Below, piece after piece: positions 17,779 to 26,451 of a DNA stretch of 64,000 nt. Positions within the stretch are counted from its first letter, which is position 1. Each line of letters starts with the position of its first letter. A program made the translations under genes and the position numbers. This DNA comes from Paenibacillus beijingensis. GTDB lineage: Bacteria > Bacillota > Bacilli > Paenibacillales > Paenibacillaceae. The notes beneath the pieces are model-generated. The model ran no database searches, had not been told where the DNA came from, and saw only the letters and a program-made list of their open reading frames with translations. Where the stretch lies: assembly GCF_000961095.1 (NCBI RefSeq), contig NZ_CP011058.1, positions 1,078,501 through 1,142,500 of the forward strand. Direction: 5' to 3'.

Positions 17779-18618
17779 TCACCCCTTCACGCTGCCGCTT
17801 GTAATGCCTTCGATAATTCTCCGCTGCAGGAAGAGAAAGAAGACGACGGCCGGAGCGATTCCCATCACCAGCGCCGCGAGCGCGAGGTCCCACTTCGTCA
17901 TAAATTGCCCGATCAAAGAATTAATCGCCAGTTGAACCGTCCGGTCTTCGGGGTTGTGAAGCAGCAGCAGCGGCAGCAGAAAATCGTTCCAGAACCAGAG
18001 CGTATTGAGCAGAATGACGGTAACGGTTATCGGCTTCAGAAGCGGCAGTACGATCCGCCAAAACAGCCCGAGCGGCGTACAGCCGTCGATCAGCGCCGAT
18101 TCCTCGATTTCATACGGAATGGATTTTACGAACCCGTGAAAGAGGAACGTGGAGAAGGCGATTCCAAGCCCGCAATACGTGAAGATCACGCCGGCGAGCG
18201 TGTTGATTAGCCCTGTCGCGCGGATGACTTGCACAAGCGGGATCATGACCGCCTGAAACGGGATGACCATCGATGCGACAAACAAGCCGAACATCAGCCG
18301 GTTGAAGCCGTTCGGGCGGCGCACCATCCGGTGGGCGGCCATCGCGGTAATGAGCGTTAAGCCGAGATTGCTGAACACGGTAATGACAAGCGAATTGTAA
18401 AGCGCCCGCGGAAATTTGAGCACATCCCACGCCTTCACGAAATTGTCCCACGTGAAATGCCGCGGGAAAGCGGCCGTATGGCTTAAAATTTCACTGGGCG
18501 GCTTGAACGAATTCACCAGTGCGAAATAGAACGGAACGAGAAACAGAAGCGCCGTCAAAGCAGCAACCGATTCGCCGATAAAAAGCTTGTATGAGAGCGC
18601 GCGTCTGCCGGCTTTCAC
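17779..18618 (-). CDS. Carbohydrate ABC transporter permease (MalG type)
   Basis: 279 residues from the GTG at 18618, about six TM segments, EAA loop IEESALIDGCTPLGLFWRI (about residues 182-200). A longer ATG reading from 18645 would overlap the previous gene by 31 bp; the GTG is favoured because GGAGG lies seven to eight bases upstream and the overlap then becomes the usual GTGA. Partner of the MalF-type permease at 18615. Confidence 0.92.
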   Translation of the reverse strand: MKAGRRALSYKLFIGESVAALTALLFLVPFYFALVNSFKPPSEILSHTAAFPRHFTWDNFVKAWDVLKFPRALYNSLVITVFSNLGLTLITAMAAHRMVRRPNGFNRLMFGLFVASMVIPFQAVMIPLVQVIRATGLINTLAGVIFTYCGLGIAFSTFLFHGFVKSIPYEIEESALIDGCTPLGLFWRIVLPLLKPITVTVILLNTLWFWNDFLLPLLLLHNPEDRTVQLAINSLIGQFMTKWDLALAALVMGIAPAVVFFLFLQRRIIEGITSGSVKG

Positions 18619-19493
18619 ATGCTCACCTCCCGTTTTTTGGTCCAATAGACTTGGATCGATGTAATGATGACGACAGCGGCGAACAAGAGGATCGCTTTGG
18701 CCGAGCCGAGCCCGTAATTATTGTCGGTAAAAGCTTCGATAAAAATGTTCATGGCGACCGATTCGCTAGAGTTGTAAGGTCCGCCGCCCGTCAGCGAATA
18801 GTTCACATCGTACATTTTGAATACGCCGTTGATCGTAAAGAACAGGCATACCGTAATGGACGGCATCATGAGCGGAAGCACGATCCGCGTCAGCGAATGC
18901 CACGGCGTGGCGCCGTCGAGAAGCGCCGCTTCTCTGACTTCACCGGGCAGGTTGGACAAGCCGGCGATATAAATGACCATGACGTAACCGATTCCCTGCC
19001 ATACGCTGACCATGACGATTCCCCAGAAAGCGGTCGTCTCCGTACCGAGCCAAGCAAGCTTGAAGAATGAAAGACCGGTCAGCTCACCCAAAGCCGCAAA
19101 TCCTTTCGTGAAAATAAACTTCCAGACAAACCCGAGCACCAGCCCGCCGAGCACATTCGGAATGAAGAAGATCGTCCGGTACGCATTCCGCAGCTTTAGC
19201 TTCTGGACCAGCAAGTAAGCGAGCGCAAATCCGAGCACGTTCGTCAGCACCGTAATGACCACCATGATTTTGGCCGTAAACCAGAACGATTGGATGAACC
19301 GATCATCATTTGCCAATATGGTATAATAGTTGTCAAACCCGATCCAGCCCGCTTGTCCGGATACGCCGTTCCAATCCGTCAGCGAATAATAAAGGCTGAG
19401 CAGGAACGGGATAATCATCACAATTGTATACAGGACCACGGCTGGTCCCATAAACAGCAATTGCTGCGCCCATTCGGATGTTCGATTGTTCAT
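18615..19493 (-). CDS. Sugar ABC transporter permease (MalF type)
   Basis: 292 residues with six TM segments and the EAA loop EAALLDGATPWHSLTRIVLP (about residues 197-216). First gene of the importer/catabolic series 12684-19493, with GGAGGTGAG ahead of its ATG. It is transcribed divergently from the sensor kinase at 19698, the standard arrangement for YesMN-controlled sugar importers. Confidence 0.93.
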   Translation of the reverse strand: MNNRTSEWAQQLLFMGPAVVLYTIVMIIPFLLSLYYSLTDWNGVSGQAGWIGFDNYYTILANDDRFIQSFWFTAKIMVVITVLTNVLGFALAYLLVQKLKLRNAYRTIFFIPNVLGGLVLGFVWKFIFTKGFAALGELTGLSFFKLAWLGTETTAFWGIVMVSVWQGIGYVMVIYIAGLSNLPGEVREAALLDGATPWHSLTRIVLPLMMPSITVCLFFTINGVFKMYDVNYSLTGGGPYNSSESVAMNIFIEAFTDNNYGLGSAKAILLFAAVVIITSIQVYWTKKREVSM

Positions 19494-19539
19494 GAGCTTG
19501 TCTCACCTCCGTATAGGGATAACTTTAGGGGAAAGCCAC

Positions 19540-19571
19540 ACAAATGGACACACACATATCTTACAAATGGA
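19540..19571 (-). promoter_or_regulatory. Direct repeats, candidate response-regulator binding site
   Basis: ACAAATGGA occurs at 19540-19548 and 19563-19571, 23 bp apart, in the intergenic region before the importer operon. Two AraC-type domains commonly bind direct repeats about two helical turns apart, so this is a plausible site for the response regulator at 21482. Confidence 0.4.
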
Positions 19572-19581
19572 GTGGACTTAA

Positions 19582-19610
19582 TTGACATCTTCCCTGATCC
19601 ACAAAATAAT
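19582..19610 (+). promoter_or_regulatory. Promoter for the two-component system
   Basis: Perfect -35 TTGACA (19582-19587), 17-bp spacer, -10 AATAAT (19605-19610). It lies about 85 bp ahead of the sensor kinase start at 19698. Confidence 0.6.
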
Positions 19611-19697
19611 GGTTCCCTTCCGCCCTTTTTTATGTTAGAATTTCTGACGCAAAATATGATTTTCATTGCACGATGCCAAAGACAACGGAGAATGCGC

Positions 19698-21485
19698 ATG
19701 AACTGGCTGAAAAAAAGCATACGGCACAAACTCATCATCCTGACGCTCCTGTCCATTATCGTTCCGATATCCGTTTCCATTGCGGTCAATTACCACTACA
19801 CCAAGCAATCTCTTTATGAACAGAGCGTTCATGAGAATACGAATCTCATTGCCCAAGGGACGGCCGATGCTGCAAGCCATATGAATGCCATCAATCGGGC
19901 CTCGCTGTCGCTCTATGACAATCCTGGTTTGTCGAAAGCGCTGGAAGAAGGAAACGTCACCAATATGGAGGAGATCGTCTTCCTGGAGCTGCAGACCATA
20001 CTTCGTTCAAGCGGCGATATCGCCAAAGTTTATCTATACGCGGCCAAAGATAACCTGTCTTATTTGATGGAGAGCGACTTTCTCAAAAAAAGAGCCGGCA
20101 AATCGGAGAACTTTCGCCTGCCTGCCACGCCATATAGTGCGAATATAACGCCTGTCCATCAGAGCACCGACTACGGGATGAATCAATTTCCTTTTGTCGC
20201 TTCCGCGCCGGTAATCAGCTTTCAAAGAGGGCTTTACCGCGTTCCCACCACGGAAGTGACCGGATTTTTGTCCATCGATATAAAGCTTGATTCGTTTCGC
20301 CGCATCGATGCGCAGATGAACGAAAGCCGGGAGGATGAAGTCTATCTGCTCGACAAAAACGGGAGCGTCATCTATGCGACGGACGAGACGCAGATCGGCC
20401 GGACGTTGCGCAGCTCCTGGGTCGATTCGGTTTGGAGCCAGACGACCGCTTCCGGAAACATCGAGGTGGATAAGAACGACAATCCCGCCATCGTTTTTTA
20501 CGGTAAAATCAAAACGCCGTATATGGAATGGGTGCTGCTCAAACGGATTTCCCACCAGCATTTGTACGCCAATGCCCAGCGCATTACGCTGGTCAATTTA
20601 AGCGTATCGGCTCTGTGTGTCCTCGTGTCGGTCATCGCGATCGTACTGGTCGCGTTCAATATTTCCGAACCGCTTAAGCGGCTCATCCGCCACATCAACC
20701 GGATGCATACCGGCCGCTTTGACGCCTCCATCCATATGGACCGGTCTGATGAAATCGGCATTCTTGCCCGCCGCTTCCAGTCGCTGATGGATCGGATCAA
20801 TCAATTGATCCGCGGAGAATACAAGCTGAAGATGGCCAATCAGGTAAGCCAGATCAAAATGCTGCAGGCGCAAATCAATCCGCATTTCATGAACAATACG
20901 CTGCAGTCGATCGGCACCGCGGCGCTTGAGGCGGACGCTCCCCGCGTGTACGACATGGTCTCGGCACTCGGGAAAATGATGCACTACAGCATGAATACGA
21001 AGGAACTGATCGTGGAACTGTTTAAGGAAGTCGAGCATGTCCGTTTTTACCTGGAACTGCAGCGGATCCGCTACGACGGAATGTTCGATTACGAACTGGA
21101 CATCGATCCCGATACTCTGCATTTCGTCATCCCGAAAATGACGCTTCAGCCCATTGTTGAAAATTACTTCAAGCACCAGCTTCATGTACAGGGCGGCTTT
21201 ATTCGGATCAGTGCCTTTTTCAAAGAAGAGCGTCTTTATATTTGCGTCGAGGATAACGGAGAGGGCATGGAGGACGAGCGCTTGATGCGCATCAGCAGCC
21301 AGCTGGATTCCGTATCCGATGAAGCGGAGGATCATGGCGGACAGATCGGACTGATCAACGTGCTGCAGCGGCTGCGGCTTTACTACGGCCGTGGAACGCG
21401 TATCACGGTGGCAAATATGAAACCAAGCGGTTTTCGAGTTACGCTGATCATTCCCAAAAAAGAAATCGAGGTGAGGTCGGAATGA
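19698..21485 (+). CDS. Sensor histidine kinase, YesM type
   Basis: Membrane sensor, 595 residues from the ATG at 19698 (GGAG seven bases upstream; a much longer frame to 19290 is non-protein-like). TM1 about residues 13-33, an extracellular Cache-like domain of about 260 residues, TM2 about 300-320 (VSALCVLVSVIAIVLVAF), HAMP (NISEPLKRLIRHI), then the His_kinase domain with phospho-acceptor His 396 in QINPHFMNNTLQSIG. The usual motif is NPHFLYNTL, so Met-Asn is an odd variant. ATPase N box QPIVENYFKH and G box EDNGEGM follow. Likely senses the sugar, or its bound binding protein, for the divergent importer. Confidence 0.9.
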   Translation: MNWLKKSIRHKLIILTLLSIIVPISVSIAVNYHYTKQSLYEQSVHENTNLIAQGTADAASHMNAINRASLSLYDNPGLSKALEEGNVTNMEEIVFLELQTILRSSGDIAKVYLYAAKDNLSYLMESDFLKKRAGKSENFRLPATPYSANITPVHQSTDYGMNQFPFVASAPVISFQRGLYRVPTTEVTGFLSIDIKLDSFRRIDAQMNESREDEVYLLDKNGSVIYATDETQIGRTLRSSWVDSVWSQTTASGNIEVDKNDNPAIVFYGKIKTPYMEWVLLKRISHQHLYANAQRITLVNLSVSALCVLVSVIAIVLVAFNISEPLKRLIRHINRMHTGRFDASIHMDRSDEIGILARRFQSLMDRINQLIRGEYKLKMANQVSQIKMLQAQINPHFMNNTLQSIGTAALEADAPRVYDMVSALGKMMHYSMNTKELIVELFKEVEHVRFYLELQRIRYDGMFDYELDIDPDTLHFVIPKMTLQPIVENYFKHQLHVQGGFIRISAFFKEERLYICVEDNGEGMEDERLMRISSQLDSVSDEAEDHGGQIGLINVLQRLRLYYGRGTRITVANMKPSGFRVTLIIPKKEIEVRSE

Positions 21486-23092
21486 GAGTGCTCTTGGTCG
21501 ACGACGAACCGCATGTGCGCAAATCCGTCCGCCTTTTGATCGATTGGAAATCGCTGGGCATCGATACGGTGCTGGAAGCCGACAACGGCGTTGCGGCAAC
21601 GACGATCATACAGGCAATGGAACCGGAAATTGTCATTATGGATATGATGATGCCGTTCAAGAACGGAATGGAGCTGCTGGAGTGGATGCAGCAGCATGGC
21701 GGCGGCCGCAGCATTATCGTTATTAGCGGCCACAGCGATTTTGAGTTTATGCGCCATGCGATCCGGCACGGCGGAATGGACTATCTGCTCAAGCCGGTCG
21801 ATAAATCGGAGCTGCAAAAGGCGGTTCGCAAAGCGGTCGACAGCTGCAACGCCGCCAAGCAACAAATGCTGGAGCTGAGGCAGCTGAGCGGTGAAATGAA
21901 CGAAATGCGATCGCTCAGACGCGATAAACTGCTGGCAGAGCTGCTTGCCGGACCTGCGTCCGAAACGGTGCAGGAAGCGTTGCTGCGCGAGCTGCCTTCC
22001 TTGCGGAACGTGAAGCGCTGCACGGCGGCCATTATCCGCCCCGGCTTTGCGGAACGGGGAATGTCCGGATTGCCCGCTTCCCGGCTCCACGAGCTGCTGC
22101 TTAACGTGGTCTCGATTGCGGGCCGGGCGCTCGGCCCGGAGGAAAAGGGACTTGCATTTTTGAGCGGCACGGATATTCGGGAAGTCGCGCTGCTCATTTG
22201 GGACGGTTTGCCGGAAGCCGTATCACTCGCGGGAGCCATTGCGCAAACCTTGTCGGAATCGCTGAAGGTCCGGTGCGATATCGGAGTCGGAGGCGAGCGG
22301 GAGTTCCCCCATTTTCTCCATCAATCCTACCGGGAAGCCTCGGAGGCGCTGCGGAGCCGAAATATGCTGCACCTGCATAACGCGGTTCAACAATGGAGCC
22401 AGGAGACCCGGGAACGCGACGGCCGGTTGAAATTTTACAAGTTTGAGGAGACGATCTATCTCGCGATCCGAAGCGCGAATGCGGGGCAAATCGAAGCCGT
22501 CGTCCGGCAGTGGATCGATTCGATCCGTGCCGTGGGTTTTCTTCCTTTAAATGTGCTTCAGCAATGGAGAGAGGAATATCAGCTTTTTAAAACCCGCTTA
22601 GCGGAGGAGCTGCTTCCGAACGATTCCGGGCAGCGTGAGGACGAGCCGGCGTTTCTTATTCCGCTGCAGGAGGACGGCGGATTTTCCCTGGAGGGGCTGC
22701 AGCAGGAATTGAATGCGGATTTAATCCGGTTACAGCAACAGCTGCTTCGGGTCCAGCAGTCGGCAAATCGCAACGTCATTGGCGAAATAGCCCAGTTTCT
22801 GGAATCCAATTATATGCGCGACATTACGCTACAGGAAATATCGGACCGCTTTTATTTGAATAAAGAATACATTTCGCGGCGGTTCAAGAACCAGTTCGAC
22901 GAAACGATTACCGATTACGTCAACCGGATCCGGATTAAGAAGGCCAAGGTGCTGCTTCTCAATCCCCAATTGAAAATTGCCGAGATCGCGCAAATGGTCG
23001 GCTATCACGACGACAAATATTTCAGCCGCGTCTTCAAGAAATGGGTCGGGCAGCCGCCCAACGAGTACCGCGGCAGCGTAAGCGGCGTATAG
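21482..23092 (+). CDS. Response regulator, YesN type (REC plus AraC HTH)
   Basis: 536 residues. N-terminal receiver with the acidic pocket VDDEPHV, phospho-acceptor Asp 54 in IVIMDMMMPFKNG and Lys in LLKPVDK. A long middle linker follows, then a C-terminal AraC helix-turn-helix pair (about residues 435-530: YLNKEYISRRFKNQF and IAQMVGYHDDKYFSRVFKKW). The ATG overlaps the kinase TGA (ATGA). Expected to activate the divergent importer and catabolic operon. Confidence 0.93.
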   Translation: MRVLLVDDEPHVRKSVRLLIDWKSLGIDTVLEADNGVAATTIIQAMEPEIVIMDMMMPFKNGMELLEWMQQHGGGRSIIVISGHSDFEFMRHAIRHGGMDYLLKPVDKSELQKAVRKAVDSCNAAKQQMLELRQLSGEMNEMRSLRRDKLLAELLAGPASETVQEALLRELPSLRNVKRCTAAIIRPGFAERGMSGLPASRLHELLLNVVSIAGRALGPEEKGLAFLSGTDIREVALLIWDGLPEAVSLAGAIAQTLSESLKVRCDIGVGGEREFPHFLHQSYREASEALRSRNMLHLHNAVQQWSQETRERDGRLKFYKFEETIYLAIRSANAGQIEAVVRQWIDSIRAVGFLPLNVLQQWREEYQLFKTRLAEELLPNDSGQREDEPAFLIPLQEDGGFSLEGLQQELNADLIRLQQQLLRVQQSANRNVIGEIAQFLESNYMRDITLQEISDRFYLNKEYISRRFKNQFDETITDYVNRIRIKKAKVLLLNPQLKIAEIAQMVGYHDDKYFSRVFKKWVGQPPNEYRGSVSGV

Positions 23093-23230
23093 TGCCGGAA
23101 TGCATGAAGTTGCCCGTCAAAAACTGTGGGACATCTTCCGCGATGCTGCAATGCTCAACTAGCACTAACTTGCCTCGTCCCGTAAGCGCCGTCAGCAGGT
23201 TAATCAGGAATTCAACCTCCCCCTTGGCTC

Positions 23231-23327
23231 CACCAAATACAATATCCGGCAAACATGATGCAATATTTGGTAAAATTGATGCAAAATCTGGTAAACACGC
23301 TAATCAGGCGTGTTTACCAGATTTTGC
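23231..23327. repeat. Short direct repeats ending in a perfect 20-bp stem hairpin
   Basis: Three related segments (ACAATATCCGGCAAAC, GCAATATTTGGTAAAA, GCAAAATCTGGTAAAC) lead into GCAAAATCTGGTAAACACGC (23281-23300), a 7-base loop, and its exact reverse complement at 23308-23327. No T-run follows, so it is not a standard terminator, though it lies just after the response-regulator gene. Confidence 0.8.
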
Positions 23328-23354
23328 TCAGAGCCGGCGAAAGGGGCCGCGCCC

Positions 23355-23515
23355 CGTGGATCAGATCGTGGATCTGTGGATGAGCCCATGGATCAGACCA
23401 TGAATCAGCTCGTGGATCAGATCGTGGATCTGTGGATGAGCCCATGGATCAGACCATGAATCAGCTCGTGGATCAGATCGTGGATCAGACCGTGGATCCG
23501 TGGATGAGCCCGCGT
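23355..23515. repeat. 56-bp tandem repeat, about 2.8 copies
   Basis: Copies begin at 23355, 23411 and 23467; the first two are almost identical and the third diverges in its second half. Each is built of sub-repeats around GTGGATCAGATC and is rich in GATC. The minus-strand frame over it (His/Asp/Ile-rich) is an artefact of the repeat. Confidence 0.9.
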
Positions 23516-23548
23516 CTTCTCGGCGGTTAACTACGGCATCTCTTGGGC

Positions 23549-23748
23549 ATCTCTCGCGGACGAACGATCCTCTCTTCCTGATCACGGTATCTCTCGCGGT
23601 CGGACTAACCTCTCTTCCTGATCACGCTATCTCTCGCGGACGAGCTAACCTCTCTTACTCCTCACGGCATCTCTCGCGGACGAGCTAACCTCTTTTCCTG
23701 ATCACGGTATCTCTCCCGAACGGATTAACCTCTTTTTTCTGCAAATGT
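23549..23748. repeat. 40-bp tandem repeat, five copies
   Basis: Units start at 23549, 23589, 23629, 23669 and 23709 with exactly 40-bp period. Each reads ATCTCTCGCGGACGAGCTAA, CCTCTCTTCC and TGATCACGGT with point changes. No unique spacers, so not CRISPR. No coding signal. Confidence 0.92.
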
Positions 23749-23925
23749 GCAGGTTTGATTGCTTGAAATCGCTTGTCGGAAGGAAATGCCTACGATTGTG
23801 CAGGAATTTCAAGCTTTATTTTCCAGATTCACACCCTTGGACCGAAAAAAATGCAGATTTGCATGAATTTTCACGTAGTGGATACTTGGACTTAAAAGGA
23901 TGTACGAACGCATGTTTTTTCAAAT
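23739..23925 (+). repeat. Dispersed intergenic element, copy D (lacks hairpin end)
   Basis: Starts with TGCAAATGTGCAGGTTTGAT, continues with GAAATCGCTTGTCGGAAGG, TTGTGCAGGAATTT, TTTGCATGAATTTTCACGTA and ends GATGTACGAACGCATG. All of these blocks recur in the same order at 53731-53980 and, inverted, at 60349-60603. The GGACCTCC/GGAGGTCC hairpin that begins those copies is absent here. Confidence 0.8.
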
Positions 23926-24030
23926 AAACAACTTCTCTGCTTTCCGGTGCCCCCGCATCAAACGTCCTCATCGTTCCCCCGTCCGTCTTTTGGCAAAGGT
24001 ACTGGATAAATGCAGCATACTACTCTTCGG

Positions 24031-24076
24031 CAAAACGCCTGAAAGACTTTATGATCCGGTCTCTCAGGCGTTTTGT
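24031..24076. terminator. Rho-independent terminator
   Basis: CAAAACGCCTGA stem pairs with TCAGGCGTTTTG, with an inner AGAC/GGTCT stem. It lies 52 bp past the Rieske gene stop on the minus strand. T-rich flanks on both sides. Confidence 0.85.
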
Positions 24077-24127
24077 TTGTCAATTCCTCTTAGGTCGATT
24101 GAGTGCGGCTGCCCGTAAGTTTGGCTG

Positions 24128-25105
24128 TTAGGCCGTGCCCCACGTCATACCGAGCTCCACCAGCCATTTACGGTAAGCGATGCTGAGACGGTCGCATTTC
24201 AGGTGCAGCTCCGCCTGCAAATCGAGCGGCAGCAGCTCCGGCCGCTGGCTCTCCAATACGATCTCATCCTGAGAAAGGATGAGCGTTTGGAAATCGGTAA
24301 ACTGCTTGTCCGGCACATCGAAAGCATAGTTGCGGCCAAGTACGACGAACACTTTCGAGACGGTAGGCTGCACAGGCATGACCGCGAACAGGATGGAAAA
24401 CGTAGAACTGGTATCGGGGTCGGTCTTTTTTAACCGTGCAACGGTCGGCTTCAACACTTCATAAATATAACGAGCCGTTACGGGCCGCCCTCTGCCGTCG
24501 GGATCGGGTTGGAACACGTCGATTTCGCTTGAACGGATGCCTTCCTCCGAGGTGTTTACCGTATAATCCGATATTTCCGGGTAAGCGGAATCGCCCAAAT
24601 ACCCTTCATGCAAAAACGCCAGATGCCCTACATCGAGAAAGTTTTCGATCACGCGCGGAGCTGCCGCCTTTAATTCGTACGTATCGCAAAACGCCATATG
24701 AAAGGACTCGTCTTCAAATTCGGTAAAAACAGGAGGCCTCGTTGCAGAGCCGGATTCAAGCCGAACCCAGATGATGCCGTTTGCTTCGCAAGCCTCGTAC
24801 GTGATCGCTCTCGCCTGCTTCGTGATCGCCTGATTCGGGTTTTGCTGGGGAATGAGCACACAGCCGCCCGTCCCGTCGTAACGCCAGCCATGATACGGAC
24901 ATACAAGCGTATCGTCGACGACTTTGCCGAGCGAAAGCGCCGCCCCGCGGTGGATGCACAAATCTTTCCAAGCATGAATGCCTTCCGACGTGCGGAACAA
25001 TACGATTCTTTCTCCCATTAAGATGACGCCGAACGGCGCGTCTTTCACATCGGTGGCATAAGCCGCCGGCAGCCACTCCTTCATCAGGACAGCATCTTGA
25101 TTCAT
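24128..25105 (-). CDS. Rieske [2Fe-2S] non-heme iron oxygenase, alpha subunit type
   Basis: 325 residues, the size of single-component-type ring-hydroxylating or demethylating oxygenases (VanA-like). Rieske ligands Cys50, His52, Cys69, His72 (CIHRG...CPYHGW). The catalytic iron site is in ENFLDVGHLAFLHEG with bridging Asp158 and ligands His161 and His166. AAAAGGAG lies ahead of the ATG. No reductase gene is adjacent, so electrons must come from elsewhere. The divergent Lrp-type regulator at 25795 is the likely controller. The substrate (aromatic, choline-like or other) is not determined. Confidence 0.9.
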   Translation of the reverse strand: MNQDAVLMKEWLPAAYATDVKDAPFGVILMGERIVLFRTSEGIHAWKDLCIHRGAALSLGKVVDDTLVCPYHGWRYDGTGGCVLIPQQNPNQAITKQARAITYEACEANGIIWVRLESGSATRPPVFTEFEDESFHMAFCDTYELKAAAPRVIENFLDVGHLAFLHEGYLGDSAYPEISDYTVNTSEEGIRSSEIDVFQPDPDGRGRPVTARYIYEVLKPTVARLKKTDPDTSSTFSILFAVMPVQPTVSKVFVVLGRNYAFDVPDKQFTDFQTLILSQDEIVLESQRPELLPLDLQAELHLKCDRLSIAYRKWLVELGMTWGTA

Positions 25106-25794
25106 CGCTGCATTCTCCTTTTCGTTTTAGTTTTTTGATCGTTCCTTGAATTCCTTTGACAAACCAGTTCATACGGAGTATATCCGCATCGCTCAAAGGC
25201 TGGTCTGCTTTCGCAGCACCCGTTGATCGTGCACCGGACGAAAGGCAGCGGCTTGCGGTTATTTCGTGACAACCGGAAATCTGTCCGGCAGCACGATGCC
25301 GCTGCGCTTGATCAGCGCCGCAGCCCGCTCCATCGCTTTGAACGGTTAACGGCTGCCGATTGGCAGCGACAAGAGCGAGATTTGACGTCTGCAAATTCGA
25401 CCTCTCTGCTGCACGAAACGATGTCTCTCAAACCGTCTTGTTTACCTAAGGTAAATATAAAATATAATTTCGTTCGATTCGAAAGTATAATAAACTTATA
25501 CTTACGTTACGTTATTATTTGAATTGATTATAACTCAGTCTAATTTTTCTCGTCAATATTTAAATGTCATGTAATTTCACACTAACATGTTATAAAAGTC
25601 GGGGGATGATGCGGTTTTTTGAGGCTGAAAATCGAAGGCTGCATCTGCGAATACAGCGGCCATTGAAGATCGTAACGGGGGGATATGGAGCCTTGAATTT
25701 ACGTTTTGTATTGAAGGGAGCCATTTTTACCGTTATATTTATTCATATGGCAAGCAGAAACTAAAAAAGAACGCATTCTCAAAGGAGCTGCAGC
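25106..25794. other. Divergent intergenic region with possible gene remnants
   Basis: 690 bp between the Rieske and Lrp genes. On the minus strand two short protein-like pieces are visible: PFKAMERAAALIKRSG, then IVLPDRFPVVTK and a stop (about 25341-25261), and then SDADILRMNWFVKGIQG in a different frame just before the Rieske gene. They read like the C-terminal tail of a decayed gene, perhaps a substrate-binding protein, but no family can be named. The part from 25440 to 25600 is AT-rich and is the probable promoter region of the Lrp gene. Confidence 0.35.
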
Positions 25795-26301
25795 ATGCAA
25801 ATCAGAATGTTACATGACCGGCCATACATTACGCTTGATTCCATCGACCGCAAAATAATCGACGAGTTGAGCATAAATGCCCGATTATCCTATACGGAGC
25901 TCGGCAAAGAGGTTGGGCTGTCGCGTGTCGCGGTACAGCTTCGGATCAATGCTCTTATGGAGCACGGCGTGATCGAACAGTTCACCATCGCCGTTAATCC
26001 GGATAAAGCCGGCCTGTACATCCCCGCTTTTTTTGACGTCAGCGTCGACCCGAAGCATTTGGATCAGGTAGCCGAGCAGTTGAAGAGTCACATCTTTATT
26101 ACGCATTTGTTTCAATTAACCGGTTCAAGCAAGCTGCATATGCACGGGCAATTTGAGGATATGAAGGAAATGGAACATTATATTAGAACCAAACTGTATG
26201 TACTGCCGGGCGTGCTCAACGTCGAATCGCAAATTATCGTGAATTCGTATAAAAACCGGATGGGAATCAGGCCGCTGATACCTGATGAAGAAAGGCTGTG
26301 A
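25795..26301 (+). CDS. Lrp/AsnC family transcriptional regulator
   Basis: 168 residues. N-terminal HTH (LDSIDRKIIDELSINARLSY, then TELGKEVGLSRVAVQLRINAL, about residues 15-55) and a C-terminal RAM/AsnC-type ligand-binding domain (IPAFFDVSVDPKHLDQVAEQ onward). AAAGGAG ahead of the ATG. Divergent from the Rieske oxygenase, which it probably controls in response to a small amino-acid-like or aromatic ligand. Confidence 0.9.
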   Translation: MQIRMLHDRPYITLDSIDRKIIDELSINARLSYTELGKEVGLSRVAVQLRINALMEHGVIEQFTIAVNPDKAGLYIPAFFDVSVDPKHLDQVAEQLKSHIFITHLFQLTGSSKLHMHGQFEDMKEMEHYIRTKLYVLPGVLNVESQIIVNSYKNRMGIRPLIPDEERL

Positions 26302-26380
26302 ACGGCGGCCCTCTGAACGTCTGCCGTTTTTGGGTCAGCGTCAGCTCTCCGAACGTCTGTCCGTTGCCACCGGACAACTA

Positions 26381-26429
26381 AAAACGGCCGCCTTCCCGTT
26401 CTCCCGAACAACGGGAAGGCGGCCGTTTC
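26381..26429. terminator. Bidirectional terminator
   Basis: Perfect 19-bp stem AAACGGCCGCCTTCCCGTT with its reverse complement around a 9-base loop. Sits between the Lrp gene (+) and the SLH gene (-), which converge. Confidence 0.85.
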
Positions 26430-26451
26430 GTATGGAATGAATAATGGCGTG

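Noticed and set aside
23361..23585. 74-residue His/Ile/Asp-rich minus-strand frame
   Set aside because: Direct product of the 56-bp tandem repeat with no start signal.
23549..23748. CRISPR-like periodicity
   Set aside because: The 40-bp units are contiguous with no unique spacers, and no cas gene is in the window.
24756..25394. 212-residue minus-strand frame overlapping the Rieske gene
   Set aside because: Most of it is an out-of-frame reading of the Rieske N terminus; only the short pieces noted as possible remnants look protein-like.
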